Under the pieces are notes generated by a model that saw only the letters and a list, made by a program, of their open reading frames with translations, was not told the origin of the DNA and made no database searches. A DNA stretch of 6,684 nucleotides from Cyclobacteriaceae bacterium (GTDB taxonomy: Bacteria; Bacteroidota; Bacteroidia; Cytophagales; Cyclobacteriaceae): assembly GCA_025455445.1 (NCBI GenBank), contig JALOMN010000098.1, positions 1 through 6,684 of the forward strand, in the 5' to 3' direction. Shown one piece after another: positions 6,669 through 6,684 of this stretch. Position 1 is the first letter of the stretch. Each line of letters begins with the position of its first letter. A program made the position numbers and the translations under genes.

Positions 6669-6684
6669 TGGAATGCGTGCTGCC

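Overview
The window looks like chromosomal DNA from a member of the Bacteroidota, probably a Cytophagales-type environmental bacterium; this is an inference. The support is as follows. A good match to the Bacteroidota -7 promoter element TAnnTTTG lies before the TerC gene. The gene starts lack clear Shine-Dalgarno sequences. The DNA is moderately AT-rich. One protein resembles the 'LETM1-related biofilm-associated' family, which I know mainly from this phylum. The genus cannot be determined from the sequence. I see no RNA gene, mobile element, CRISPR array or phage gene, and no spacer exceeds about 130 bases.

Left part, plus strand (1-1849). The window opens inside the last ~97 residues of an ABC exporter ATPase. 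One base after its stop comes a small Fur-superfamily metalloregulator with a histidine-rich metal region and two CxxC pairs. A 126-base spacer follows. It holds a candidate -7 element (TAGCTTTG) overlapped by an imperfect inverted repeat, and then a TerC/Alx-family membrane protein of the kind linked to manganese homeostasis. The regulator and the transporter may be functionally paired.

Right part, minus strand (1861-6668). Read in the direction of transcription, the order is: a 608-residue lipoprotein with an alpha-helical HEAT-like repeat region and a C-terminal cyclophilin peptidyl-prolyl isomerase; purK; purE (4-base ATGA overlap with purK); and, after a 54-base spacer, a 420-residue protein with a TerB-like helical domain and a LETM1-like hydrophobic tail. 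purK and purE together convert AIR to CAIR in de novo purine synthesis. The lipoprotein is only 15 bases upstream of purK, so it is probably cotranscribed with the purine genes although no functional link is evident. The TerB/LETM1-like gene converges on the TerC gene with an 11-base gap.

Most of the window is ordinary housekeeping and envelope genes. Three points deserve a second look: an A9 tract inside the lipoprotein gene that has stop codons waiting in both alternative frames; the TerC, TerB-like and Fur-like genes lying side by side; and the inverted repeat over the TerC promoter. I found no convincing wholly new system.
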